DNA from: an uncultured Actinoplanes sp.
Lineage (GTDB): Bacteria > Actinomycetota > Actinomycetes > Mycobacteriales > Micromonosporaceae
Direction of reading: 5' to 3'
NCBI RefSeq assembly: GCF_934643405.1
Contig: NZ_CAKUCL010000006.1
Location: 4,091-68,090, forward strand
Length of the DNA: 64,000 nucleotides
In this document: one piece after another, positions 17,540-25,322 of the stretch
Layout: every line of letters begins with the position of its first letter
How positions within the stretch are numbered: position 1 is the stretch's first letter
Program-made: the position numbers and the translations under genes
Notes under the pieces: generated by a model
What the model saw: only the letters and a program-made list of their open reading frames with translations
Told to the model about the DNA's origin: nothing
The model's database searches: none

Positions 17540-17573
17540 CAGGTGCGCCGGGCCGTCTCGCCCGGCGCACCTG
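17540..17573. terminator. Bidirectional hairpin terminator
   Basis: A perfect 14-bp stem joins CAGGTGCGCCGGGC (17540-17553) and its complement (17560-17573), with a 6-base loop. It lies between the stops of the convergent exporter gene and the sulfatase-like gene. Confidence 0.85.
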
Positions 17574-17583
17574 CCTCGGCGGC

Positions 17584-19236
17584 TCAGTGCGGCTCGCCCC
17601 CCGGGCTGTAGGCCTTGAGGAACCGGTCGCGGAACTCGTTCATCGGCCAGACCGGCGCGTCGTGGGCCGGGGTCAGGCCGTCGGTCCAGCCCCAGCTCTT
17701 GATCCGGTCGAGCACCTTCGGGTCCTTCGCGACGATCGAGATCGGCACGTCCTTGCTGGCGTTCTGCCCCACCACGACCGAGGCCGGCTGGTGGTCGCCG
17801 AGGAACACCATGACCAGGTTGTCGTCGCCGTACTTCTGGACGTACGAGATCAGGCTGTCCACCGAGTAGGCGATCGACTTCGCGTACGCCTCCTTGACCT
17901 TGTGCCCGTCCTTCCAGAGCGCCTGGGTGCTCTGCGCGCCGGCGGTCATCGGCCCGTACACCGAACCGTCGCCCACCTGCTCCCACGGCAGCGTCTGCGG
18001 GATCGGGTTCCACGGCGTGTGGCTGGACGTCAGCGTGATCTCGGCCAGCAGCGGGCCGCGCCTCTTGCTGTACTCGAGCTCCTGGAAGCGCTGCATGACG
18101 AACTGGTCGGGCATCGGCGACCAGCTCATCGTCGGCCCGTGGTAGCCCAGCGTGTGCGAGTCCCACACCTGGTCGTAGCCGTAGAACTGTCCCTCCGGCC
18201 ACGCGTACGTGACGCCGGGCTCGACTCCGACCGTACGGAAACCCGCCCTGCCGAAGGCCCTGGTGAGCGTGAGCCGATCGCTGGAGACGACGCTGCGGTA
18301 GCGCTGCTGGCTGTCGATCCAGAGGCCGGTGAGGAAGGTGGAGTGGGCGAGCCAGCTGCCGCCGCCCGCCGTGGAGGAGGTCAGGAAGCCGGTCCTGGCG
18401 GCGAAGCCCTTTGCCTTGAGCTTGTCCTGGTCGGCGCGCAGCTGATCGAGCACCTGGCCGTTGAACTCGGGGTTCTCCACCGCGTCCCGGCCGTAGCTCT
18501 CCACGAAACCGACGATCACGTCCTTGCCGCGCAGCGCGGTGAGCAGCTGGTCGTCCGGCAGGTTCCGGTACGCGTCGACCTGCACCTCGGCCTCGAAGCG
18601 CTTACGGTCCTGGATGTCCTGCGGCACCTTGAGCGCGGTGTCGCGGGCCAGGTCGGCGGCCGCCTGGGAGGCGACCGGGATGCCGCCGACGATCTGCACG
18701 CCCAGCACGGTCAGCACCACCCAGGCGCTGCTCAGCGCGAAGACGGTGTGCCGGGTCGGTTCGGCGTGGGCGGCGAGGATGCGGGTCAGTCTGCGTACGG
18801 CGAGGGTCGTGAACGTGACGAGCGCGGCGGAGAGCAGGATGGCCGCGGCGGCGACGCCGATCGCGCCCGCCTTGCCGAACGAGCCCTCCAGGAAGCGGTA
18901 GCCGTCGCTGAACAGGACCCAGTCGTTGACCGGGTCGAACTCGCGGGCGAGCACCGCGAAGAACCCCATGTCGACCAGCTTCACCACGGTGAGCAGGCCG
19001 AGCGCGAAGCCGAGGACCGAGGCCACGATCATGCGCGCGCGCCCGCGCAGCACGAGCAGGACGGCGACCGCGACGAGCGCCTCGAGGGGGATCCGGACCA
19101 GCGCGTTCACCACCGGATTGCCGGGTGGCAGCCGGGTGATCTGGTCGGGCAGGACGAGCTCGAGAAAGACCAGCAGGCTCGCGAGCGTGGTCACCACTAC
19201 GCCGCCGACACGGCGTAGTTGTTTCCGTGTTGTCAC
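17584..19236 (-). CDS. Membrane sulfatase / LtaS-like phosphotransferase family protein
   Basis: This protein of 550 residues has about five N-terminal helices (to about residue 190) and an extracellular sulfatase-fold domain. Family signatures are VIVGFVESYGRD (metal site, near residue 240), STAGGGSWLAHSTFLTG around the expected Ser/Thr nucleophile, LLAEITLTSSHTPW, and FLGDHQPASVV with metal-binding Asp and His. The start is a GTG at 19236 with AGGAA seven bases upstream. Relatives are phosphoglycerol transferases and sulfatases acting on cell-envelope polymers; the substrate here is unknown. It is monocistronic and convergent with the ABC exporter. Confidence 0.82.
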   Translation of the reverse strand: MTTRKQLRRVGGVVVTTLASLLVFLELVLPDQITRLPPGNPVVNALVRIPLEALVAVAVLLVLRGRARMIVASVLGFALGLLTVVKLVDMGFFAVLAREFDPVNDWVLFSDGYRFLEGSFGKAGAIGVAAAAILLSAALVTFTTLAVRRLTRILAAHAEPTRHTVFALSSAWVVLTVLGVQIVGGIPVASQAAADLARDTALKVPQDIQDRKRFEAEVQVDAYRNLPDDQLLTALRGKDVIVGFVESYGRDAVENPEFNGQVLDQLRADQDKLKAKGFAARTGFLTSSTAGGGSWLAHSTFLTGLWIDSQQRYRSVVSSDRLTLTRAFGRAGFRTVGVEPGVTYAWPEGQFYGYDQVWDSHTLGYHGPTMSWSPMPDQFVMQRFQELEYSKRRGPLLAEITLTSSHTPWNPIPQTLPWEQVGDGSVYGPMTAGAQSTQALWKDGHKVKEAYAKSIAYSVDSLISYVQKYGDDNLVMVFLGDHQPASVVVGQNASKDVPISIVAKDPKVLDRIKSWGWTDGLTPAHDAPVWPMNEFRDRFLKAYSPGGEPH

Positions 19237-19306
19237 TGAGAGTTCCTAACCGCCGTGGCTTTCCTACCATCAGGTACACGGCGACCGCGCGGGTTCGGTT
19301 CATCGA

Positions 19307-20248
19307 TCAGAGGAGCGTCACCACCACTTTCCCACGAACCTCGCCGGTGGCCAGGTAATCCAGGGCCGCGGCGGTGTCCGCCAGCGGGAACACCCGATCG
19401 AGTACGGGTGTGACCGACCCGTCGGCGAGAAGCCCGGCGATGGTGTCCAGCTCCTCACGCTTCGTGATCGACATCAGCGACACCAGCCGTTGCCCGATGA
19501 GCGGCGACAGCGACACGGCCCGCATCTGGCGGTCGAAGCCCTGCAGCAGGCGGCCGGGCCCGCCCTCCCCGCCGACCAGCACCGCGGTGCCGTTCGGGGT
19601 GAGGTGCGCGCGCAGGGTGCGCAGCGGCCGTCGTCCGGCGGTGTCGATGATGGCGTCGTACCGCCCGCAGACCTCGAGGCCCGCGCCCAGGCCGCGTACG
19701 AGGTCGCTCTTGGCGTCCCGGGCCACACCGGTGACCTCGGCCCCCCGGTGTCGGGCCAGCTGCACGGCGAAGGTGCCGACCCCGCCGCCCGCTCCGAGGA
19801 TCAGCACCCGCAGGCCGGGCGCGAGGCGGGCTTCGCGGACAGCGTGCAGCGCGGTGACGGCCGAGATCGGGCAGGCCGCCGCCTGCTCGTGCGAGATGCC
19901 GGACGGCTTCCTGGCGATCTTGGTGACCTTGGCGCGCGTCTTCTCCGCGAACGTCCCCTCACCGATCCCGAAAACCTCGTCCCCGACCGCGTACGCCGTG
20001 ACCCGCTCGCCGATCCGCTCGACGACCCCGCTCATCTCCGCCCCGCGCACCGCGGTCCTCGGCCGGCGCAACCCGGACCCGAGCCGGGCCACCAGCGGCA
20101 TCCCGGTCAGGTGGTGCCACACGCCCCGGTCCACCCCGGCCGCGCAGACCCGGACCAGCACCTCATCCTCGGCGAGGGCCGGTTCGTCGATCTCCGCGAG
20201 CCGCAGCACGCCGGCATCCCCGTACACGTCCTGCACGACGGCCTTCAC
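19307..20248 (-). CDS. Zinc-free MDR-type NAD(P)-dependent alcohol/quinone oxidoreductase
   Basis: This member of the medium-chain dehydrogenase/reductase superfamily has about 313 residues. It shows the N-terminal GroES-like fold (VRVCAAGVDRGVWHHLTG), YAVGDEVFGIGEGTFAE, and the nucleotide-binding motif VLILGAGGGVGTFAVQLA (near residue 145). The catalytic zinc ligands of alcohol dehydrogenases are absent, which fits the quinone oxidoreductase branch. The GTG at 20248 overlaps the stop of the HTH gene by 4 bp and has GGAG upstream, so the true start lies well inside the longer open frame. It is co-transcribed with the HTH regulator and the membrane protein. Confidence 0.88.
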   Translation of the reverse strand: MKAVVQDVYGDAGVLRLAEIDEPALAEDEVLVRVCAAGVDRGVWHHLTGMPLVARLGSGLRRPRTAVRGAEMSGVVERIGERVTAYAVGDEVFGIGEGTFAEKTRAKVTKIARKPSGISHEQAAACPISAVTALHAVREARLAPGLRVLILGAGGGVGTFAVQLARHRGAEVTGVARDAKSDLVRGLGAGLEVCGRYDAIIDTAGRRPLRTLRAHLTPNGTAVLVGGEGGPGRLLQGFDRQMRAVSLSPLIGQRLVSLMSITKREELDTIAGLLADGSVTPVLDRVFPLADTAAALDYLATGEVRGKVVVTLL

Positions 20249-20475
20249 GCGTTGTCTCCTTCGTCCGGGTATCCGAACACTTCGTCGAGGGGCACCCGGA
20301 AGATCCGGGCGATCTGGAACGCCACCTCGAGCGAGGGCGAGTACCGCCCCTGCTCGATGGCGATGACGGTCTGCCGGGTGATGCCGAGCCGCCGGGCCAG
20401 CTCGGCCTGGGTCATGTCGTCCGACGCCTGCCGAAGCACCCGGATCCGGTTGGTGATCCGGGTCGGCTTCACCAT
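20245..20475 (-). CDS. Small Xre-type HTH regulator
   Basis: This protein of 76 residues is essentially a single Cro/CI-type helix-turn-helix: MTQAELARRLGITRQTVIAIEQGRYSPSLEVAFQIARIF, followed by PLDEVFGYPDE. It resembles the short YozG-like regulators that sit beside small membrane proteins. It overlaps the membrane protein gene by 7 bp and the oxidoreductase gene by 4 bp, forming a three-gene operon. The perfect inverted repeat at 20900-20917, at the head of the operon, is the likely binding site. The longer open frame upstream has no family support. Confidence 0.88.
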   Translation of the reverse strand: MVKPTRITNRIRVLRQASDDMTQAELARRLGITRQTVIAIEQGRYSPSLEVAFQIARIFRVPLDEVFGYPDEGDNA

Positions 20476-20879
20476 GCGTGCCGCCGGGGCAGCCCGTACC
20501 GATAGGCGACGATCCTCGCGGTCGAGCCGAGGACCGCCGAGAGCACGAAGCCGAGGTAGAGCACGTTGGCGATCCACGACGAGCGCACCTCGAACAGCGC
20601 GAGGGCCAGCGCCACCACGCCGCCGGCGGTGATCGTGGAGCCGCCGACGTGGTCGCCGAAGCGCGCGATCTCGCGATCCCGCTCGTCCTTGGGCTCGCGC
20701 GGGCTCCGGACGGTGAGGGCGATGTGCAGCACGATGCTGACGACGACGGCACCCCCGACGGACCAGAGCATCGCCGCGACGTAGGGGACGCCGCCGCCGA
20801 GGACCGCCGCGAGATAGCTCACGCAGGCCACGACACTGACCGGCCCGAGGACCCAGGCCCGTTTCTCTTCGCTGGTCAT
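20469..20879 (-). CDS. Small four-helix membrane protein of an HTH/membrane pair
   Basis: This integral membrane protein of about 136 residues has four hydrophobic segments, a cytoplasmic charged loop in the middle (TVRSPREPKDERDREIARFGDHVG) and a basic C-terminus (YRYGLPRRHAW). The RDREI(x)RFG motif after the second helix resembles DUF2178-like membrane proteins that occur beside short HTH regulators. I chose the ATG at 20879, because the longer frame would begin inside the operator-like inverted repeat. Its function is unknown; it may sense membrane state or anchor the regulator. Confidence 0.75.
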   Translation of the reverse strand: MTSEEKRAWVLGPVSVVACVSYLAAVLGGGVPYVAAMLWSVGGAVVVSIVLHIALTVRSPREPKDERDREIARFGDHVGGSTITAGGVVALALALFEVRSSWIANVLYLGFVLSAVLGSTARIVAYRYGLPRRHAW

Positions 20880-20899
20880 GCGCTCACGGTAGAACCTCG

Positions 20900-20917
20900 T
20901 GTCAAAAATGTTTGACA
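20900..20917. promoter_or_regulatory. Perfect inverted repeat, putative HTH operator
   Basis: TGTCAAA (20900-20906), spacer AATG, TTTGACA (20911-20917) form a perfect 7-bp inverted repeat, about 20 bases upstream of the first start codon of the HTH operon. It also contains a consensus -35 element TTGACA on each strand, so repressor binding would block RNA polymerase. Target assignment to the adjacent Xre-type protein is inference. Confidence 0.6.
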
Positions 20918-21245
20918 TCGGTCCCTCGCTCGCCGCTGTCGCCGCCCGCGGAAGTGGTTCCGGGGAGGGTTCGGGCGGCTTCCGTCAAGGCCGCCGCCGC
21001 GCTGTGCGAACAGGGTGGTGTTCGCGCGCGCTGCGCCCACCTGCCGCCGTCCGCGAGGATGGCGATGAGCTGGTAACGCTCGGAGACTCCGATGTGGACG
21101 CCGACGGAAAGCAGACGACGCCGTCGCCGTCGTTCTCGTGCTCGACCACCGTTCGATCGATGTGCGTAAATCAGCTCGGGGTGCTCTGACCTACCGGCGA
21201 AGAAATTCAGCCGACCGATGACGGGTTCGCGGCTACGCTGCCCGG
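20918..21245. other. Intergenic region without recognisable gene
   Basis: About 330 bases lie between the HTH operon and the GNAT gene. A 96-codon open frame on the plus strand begins inside the operator and has a random, Gly/Arg-rich composition, so I do not accept it. I see no RNA motif or repeat here. Confidence 0.45.
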
Positions 21246-21785
21246 ATGTACAAGGTCGATCTGGGCGGCGGCGCCGAGCTGCGCCCGCTGGAGCCGTGGC
21301 AGGCGGACGAATTCCTCGCGCACATGGACCGCGCCCGCGCGACCGTCGATCCCTGGATCCCGTGGGCGAGCGTCAGCACCGACCTGGACTCGGCCCGCCG
21401 GACCCTGCAGCGGTACGCCGACAAGCAGGCCCGCGACGAGGGCCGCATCTACGGCATCTGGCTCGACGGCGTGCTCGTCGGCGGCACCATGTTCGTCGGC
21501 TTCGACGTCGCTTCCGGCAACTGCGAGGTCGGCTGCTGGCTGGAACCGGCGGCGACCGGCCGTGGCCTGATCACCGCGGCGGTCCGGCTGCTCATCGACT
21601 GGGCGCTGGTCACCCGCGGCCTGCACCGCGTCGAGTGGCACTGCCGCACGGACAACGTGGCGAGCTCCAATGTGGCCCGTCGGCTCGGCATGACCCGGGA
21701 CGGCACGATGCGCCAGTCGTACCCGTGGAAGGGCGTCCGGCACGACACCGAGATCTGGGCCGTCCTCGCGCCGGAGTGGAAGTGA
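21246..21785 (+). CDS. RimJ/RimL-type GNAT N-acetyltransferase
   Basis: This acetyltransferase of 179 residues is close to ribosomal-protein serine acetyltransferases. It begins with ELRPLEPWQADEFLAHMDRAR, and has the acetyl-CoA region VGCWLEPAATGRGLITAAVRLLIDWA (the Q/RxxGxG/A loop, near residues 95-118). The family C-terminal motif HRVEWHCRTDNVASSNVARRLGMTRDGTMRQ follows, and the end is YPWKGVRHDTEIWAVL. The ATG has no clear Shine-Dalgarno, so the transcript may be leaderless. The acceptor substrate is not predictable from sequence. It is monocistronic. Confidence 0.9.
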   Translation: MYKVDLGGGAELRPLEPWQADEFLAHMDRARATVDPWIPWASVSTDLDSARRTLQRYADKQARDEGRIYGIWLDGVLVGGTMFVGFDVASGNCEVGCWLEPAATGRGLITAAVRLLIDWALVTRGLHRVEWHCRTDNVASSNVARRLGMTRDGTMRQSYPWKGVRHDTEIWAVLAPEWK

Positions 21786-22191
21786 CGGTGAGGTGCCGGG
21801 CATGACTCCCGCGCGGCATTAGGCGATCGGCGAAGCACCGAGCCGACGACGCCACGCCACCGGCGTGGGGAGTTACCGTGCTGTCCGCACGCTCTGGCCT
21901 CGATCACCCTGCGCGCCAAGGCCCGGCTGTGCGGTCTGCTGGCCGTGATCGTGGTCGCCGGCACCTCCACCGGCATCGCCCACCGCGCCCTTCTCGTGGT
22001 CGCCTACCCGACCGCGGACGACGTGGTCGCCCCCGCCGAGTGCACCGAGGCCGGCACGTGGGTCACCTAGGCCGACAACGCCGGGTACGCGGCCGGGCGA
22101 CCCTGGCCGGCACGATCGTCGACGGGGCGCGCACCGGCCCGGCGTTCCTGGCCGGCGCCGCGCTGCCGGGCGTGACCGCTTTAATGAGCGC
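21786..22191 (+). other. Intergenic region, possible decayed gene
   Basis: About 400 bases lie between the GNAT gene and cbiZ. Two short plus-strand stretches look protein-like in different frames: LCGLLAVIVVAGTSTGIAHRA (about 21920-21985, resembling a signal or membrane helix) and ATLAGTIVDGARTGPAFLAG (about 22100-22160). A stop codon at about 22070 and the frame change suggest a small degraded gene rather than a functional one. No homologue is recognised. Confidence 0.3.
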
Positions 22192-22905
22192 GTGCTCTCC
22201 GAACCGCAGCTGACCCACCGCATCGAGGACGACCGCCAGGTGCCACTGCTCGTGTGGCGCCTGGCGGCGCCGGCGCTGGCGATCTCGTCGGCCGTGCTGG
22301 GCGGTGGCATCGGCCCCTGCGCCTGGATGGTCAACGCGACCGTCCCGATGTCCTACGACCGCCCCGATCCGGCCGCCCACCTCGCCGAGATCGCGGCCGG
22401 CCTCGACCTGCGCGGTCCCGGCGTGGGCCTGATGACCGGCGTGGACGTCGCCGACGTGGTCTCGGCGGAGCAGGACGGCGTCCGCCTGTGGGCGACGGTA
22501 GGCCTGGGCGCTCCCATCCAGGCCGCCCCCGCATCGTGCGGGGATTCCCGCCACCAGGGGCGGCCGGAATCCCCGCACGAGGGTGGGCACGTGGGGACGA
22601 TCAACGTGGTGGCGTGGGTGCCGGAGCGGCTCAGCGCGGCAGCGCTGGTCAACGCGGTCGCCACGATCACCGAGGCGAAGACGCAGGCCGTACGGGATCT
22701 GGGACTCGCCGCCACCGGGACGGCCACCGACGCGGTCTGTGTGGTCTGCCCGCCCAGCGGGCCGGTCGCCGAGTACGGCGGGCCGCGGTCGCGGTGGGGC
22801 GAGCCGCTGGCCCGGGCCACCCACCGGGCGGTGCTGGCCGGCGGCGAGGTCAATCTCTCCGGCATCCAGTCGTGGTCGGAGCGCGCCGGGCTCAGTGGTA
22901 GGTGA
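22192..22905 (+). CDS. cbiZ: Adenosylcobinamide amidohydrolase
   Basis: This protein of about 237 residues matches CbiZ, which hydrolyses adenosylcobinamide to adenosylcobyric acid in cobamide salvage. Family motifs are ISSAVLGGGIGPCAWMVNATVP, SYDRPDPAAHLAEIA, GPGVGLMTGVDVADV, and GTINVVAWVPERLSAAALVNAVATITEAKTQA with GTATDAVCV. The GTG at 22192 is the likely start; no Shine-Dalgarno is visible. Residues about 115-131 (CGDSRHQGRPESPHEGG region) are extra relative to what I know of the family. They are encoded by a 47-bp palindrome at 22534-22580. The 3-prime end overlaps the convergent DUF1684 gene by 14 bp. Confidence 0.88.
   Translation: MLSEPQLTHRIEDDRQVPLLVWRLAAPALAISSAVLGGGIGPCAWMVNATVPMSYDRPDPAAHLAEIAAGLDLRGPGVGLMTGVDVADVVSAEQDGVRLWATVGLGAPIQAAPASCGDSRHQGRPESPHEGGHVGTINVVAWVPERLSAAALVNAVATITEAKTQAVRDLGLAATGTATDAVCVVCPPSGPVAEYGGPRSRWGEPLARATHRAVLAGGEVNLSGIQSWSERAGLSGR
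22534..22580. repeat. 47-bp palindromic element inserted in cbiZ
   Basis: Bases 22534-22548 (TCGTGCGGGGATTCC) are the exact reverse complement of 22566-22580. The 17-base centre contains a second small inverted repeat, CGCC (22549-22552) with GGCG (22559-22562). This nested-hairpin layout is the same as in the 60-bp repeats at 44.4 and 53.3 kb (GTGGGGA arm, inner CCGCC/GGCGG, TCCCCAC arm). Here it is translated in frame as part of CbiZ. Confidence 0.75.
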
Positions 22906-23476
22906 GCTCCCCGGCCTCGATCGGCGCGGCCACCTGGTTCTCCGGCGGGGCCAGCGGGCAGAGCCACGCGTCGTCGTACGCGCAGGAGGGGTTGTAGAGG
23001 TAGTTGAAGTCGAGCCGCACGCGCCCGTCCCCGAGCGGCACGACCCCCCGGCCGTGCGTGCCCTTCACCGTGTCGGTCAGGTAGCGGCCCCCGCCGTACG
23101 AACCCTTGCCCGCCGTCCCGTCGCGCACCGGCAGGAACAGACCGCCGCCGTAGGCGCTGATCCACCAGAGCGACAACTCCCCGTACGGCGTTTCCAGGAT
23201 CCCGGCCCGCCGGTAGTGCACGACGCCGTCCTCGCCGCCGGTGTCGATGTCGATCTCGCCGTCCGCCGGGCGCAACGTCACCTCGGCGATCGCCTCGTCG
23301 TTCGGCGGGAAGTACCGCAGGCCGGTGAACGCGGCCCGCTCGGCGGCCGGGATGGCGGACTGCGGGTGGGTGCCGAACAGCACGTCACGCCGGGCACGGA
23401 ACTCCTTGAGGCCGGTGTCCTCGAGGTACATCCGGGCGACGGCGGCGCGGTAGTCGGTCAGCTCGAGTGCGTCCAT
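22892..23476 (-). CDS. DUF1684 family protein
   Basis: This protein of about 194 residues matches the DUF1684 family. It has the N-terminal LTDYRAAVARMYLEDTGLKEFRARRDVLF, and conserved blocks LRYFPPNDEAIAEVTL, PYGELSLWWISAYGGGLFLPVRDGTAGKGSYGGGRYL and RVRLDFNYLYNPSCAYDDAWLCPLAPPEN. The family's function is not established. The start at 23476 gives the family N-terminus; the frame stays open far upstream only as the shadow of modC. It lies 26 bases after modC on the same strand, so co-transcription is possible. Confidence 0.85.
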   Translation of the reverse strand: MDALELTDYRAAVARMYLEDTGLKEFRARRDVLFGTHPQSAIPAAERAAFTGLRYFPPNDEAIAEVTLRPADGEIDIDTGGEDGVVHYRRAGILETPYGELSLWWISAYGGGLFLPVRDGTAGKGSYGGGRYLTDTVKGTHGRGVVPLGDGRVRLDFNYLYNPSCAYDDAWLCPLAPPENQVAAPIEAGELTYH

Positions 23477-23502
23477 GACGAAGACGCTAGCCGCGGAACG
23501 GA

Positions 23503-24537
23503 TCAGGCGGGGTAGGCAGTGGCCTCCGTCGCTTTCAGCGACGCCCAGAGCACGCGTCCCGGTTCCAGGCCGAGCTGCACCGCGGCGGCCGGGGTGACGT
23601 CGGCCGCGACCGGCAGCGGGCCGGCCAGCTCGACCCGTAGCGCGTCGCCGTGCCGGGCCACCGCCGTGACCGTCGCCTGCCAGGTGTTGCGCGGGCTGCC
23701 CGACGGCCGGGTGGCGTACAACGCGACCGCGGACGGCGGGAACGCCACGAACACGTCCCCGTCCACCGGGCTCGCGGTGACCAGCACGAACCCGTCCGGC
23801 AGCGTCACCGACGTGCCGGTGGCGCGCCCCCGGTACAGGTTCAGGCCGACCAGGCGGGCCACGTAGTCGGTCCGCGGCCGGGCGGTGATCGTCGCGGCGT
23901 CGCCGGTCTGCACGATCCGGCCGTCCTCGATGATCACCAGCCGGTCGGCCAGCATCAGCGCGTCCAGCGGGTCGTGGGTGACCAGCACGGTCGCGCCGGC
24001 GAACGACGACAGGTGACCGCGCAACCGGGCCCGGGTGTCCAGCCGGGTGCGGGCGTCGAGCGCGGCCAGCGGCTCGTCCAGCAGCAGCAGTTTCGGCTCG
24101 GCGGCCAGCGCCCGGGCAAGGGCCACCCGCTGGGCCTGGCCGCCGGACAGCTGGCGCGGCTTCTTCCGTACATGATCCGCAAGCCCGACCCGGTCGAGCC
24201 AGGACCGAGCCTGTTCCCGGGCCTGCCGGCGCGGGACGTGCCGGCAGCGCGGGCCGAACGCGACGTTGTCCAGCGCGGTGAGATGCGGGAACAGCAGATA
24301 GTCCTGGAACACCACGCCGATGCGGCGCCGCTCGGGCGGCTCGTCGTCGAGCCGGGCGCCGTCCAGCGTGACGTGCCCGTCGGCGAGCGGGACCAGCCCG
24401 GCCAGCGCCCGCAACGCGGTGGTCTTGCCCGCACCGTTCGGCCCGAGCAGCGCCACCACCTCGCCGGGCTGGGCGGTCAGCGTGACGTCGAGGGTGAATC
24501 CCACCCGCCGCACCACGATCCGCGCGTCCAGGCTCAT
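23503..24537 (-). CDS. modC: Molybdate ABC transporter ATP-binding protein
   Basis: This ModC protein of about 344 residues energises molybdate uptake. Walker A LLGPNGAGKTTALRAL, Q-loop VVFQDYLLFPHLTA, signature QLSGGQAQRVALARAL, Walker B LLLLDEPLAALD and the switch His in VLVTHDPLDAL are all intact. A C-terminal TOBE/Mop-like region (about residues 215-344; TGTSVTLPDGFVLV, WQATVTAVARHGDALRVEL) can bind oxyanion. The ATG at 24537 overlaps the modB stop by 4 bp. It is the last gene of the mod operon. Confidence 0.93.
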   Translation of the reverse strand: MSLDARIVVRRVGFTLDVTLTAQPGEVVALLGPNGAGKTTALRALAGLVPLADGHVTLDGARLDDEPPERRRIGVVFQDYLLFPHLTALDNVAFGPRCRHVPRRQAREQARSWLDRVGLADHVRKKPRQLSGGQAQRVALARALAAEPKLLLLDEPLAALDARTRLDTRARLRGHLSSFAGATVLVTHDPLDALMLADRLVIIEDGRIVQTGDAATITARPRTDYVARLVGLNLYRGRATGTSVTLPDGFVLVTASPVDGDVFVAFPPSAVALYATRPSGSPRNTWQATVTAVARHGDALRVELAGPLPVAADVTPAAAVQLGLEPGRVLWASLKATEATAYPA

Positions 24538-25322
24538 GGCGACACCCACCTGTCCCGCAGCGCCGCCAGGATCGCCACCGACACCACGAGCAGCACCAGG
24601 CTGAGCACGATGGCGGCGTCCACGTCCTGCTCCAGGGCGAGATAGACGGCGAGAGGCATGGTTTGCGTACGGCCGGGGAAGTTGCCGGCAAACGTGATCG
24701 TCGCCCCGAACTCACCCAGCGCCCGCGCCCAGCAGAGCACCGCACCGGCCGCCACGCCGGGCCCGATCAGCGGCAACGTGACCCGCCGGAACGCGGTCCA
24801 CCGGGTCGCGCCCAACGTGGCCGCCGCCTCCTCGTACCGGGGGTCCGCCCCGCGCAACGCCCCCTCCACGCTGATCACCAGGAACGGCATCGCCACGAAC
24901 GCCTCGGCGAGCACCACCCCGGCCGTGGTGAACGGCAGTGTCACCCCGAACGCCGAGTCGAGCCACTCGCCGACCAGCCCCCGCCGGCCGAACACCAGCA
25001 GCAGCGCGACGCCACCGACCACCGGCGGCAGCACCAGCGGCACGGTGACCAGCGCGCGCACGAACCGCCGGCCGGGGAACTCGACGCGCGCCAGCAGCCA
25101 GGCCAGCGGCACCCCGAGGACCAGGCAGACCACGGTGGCGAGGGTCGCCGTCAGCAACGACAGGCGCAACGCGGCCAGGATGCCCGGCTCGGTCAGCCGC
25201 TGCGGCAGGGTCGGCCACGGCGCCCGGATCAGCAGGCCGGCCAGCGGGAGCACGAGAAAGGCCAGCCCGGCGATCGCGGGGATCGCCAGGGCCGGTGGGA
25301 TCTTTCCGGACGGGCGTCTCAG
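24534..25322 (-). CDS. modB: Molybdate ABC transporter permease
   Basis: This permease of about 262 residues has five to six helices and the EAA loop (EGALRGADPRYEEAAATLGATRWTAFRRVTLP) that contacts ModC, plus the ModB motif ARALGEFGATITFAGN. No ATG, GTG or TTG codon exists in frame at the expected position. The first helix begins about 13 residues after a CTG (25322-25320) that overlaps the modA stop as CTGA. I give that as the start; the nearest GTG further down would remove half of the first helix. It is translationally coupled between modA and modC. Confidence 0.88.
   Translation of the reverse strand: MRRPSGKIPPALAIPAIAGLAFLVLPLAGLLIRAPWPTLPQRLTEPGILAALRLSLLTATLATVVCLVLGVPLAWLLARVEFPGRRFVRALVTVPLVLPPVVGGVALLLVFGRRGLVGEWLDSAFGVTLPFTTAGVVLAEAFVAMPFLVISVEGALRGADPRYEEAAATLGATRWTAFRRVTLPLIGPGVAAGAVLCWARALGEFGATITFAGNFPGRTQTMPLAVYLALEQDVDAAIVLSLVLLVVSVAILAALRDRWVSP

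Noticed and set aside
20899..21189. 96-codon plus-strand open frame
   Set aside because: It starts inside the operator palindrome, has no ribosome binding site and no protein-like pattern.
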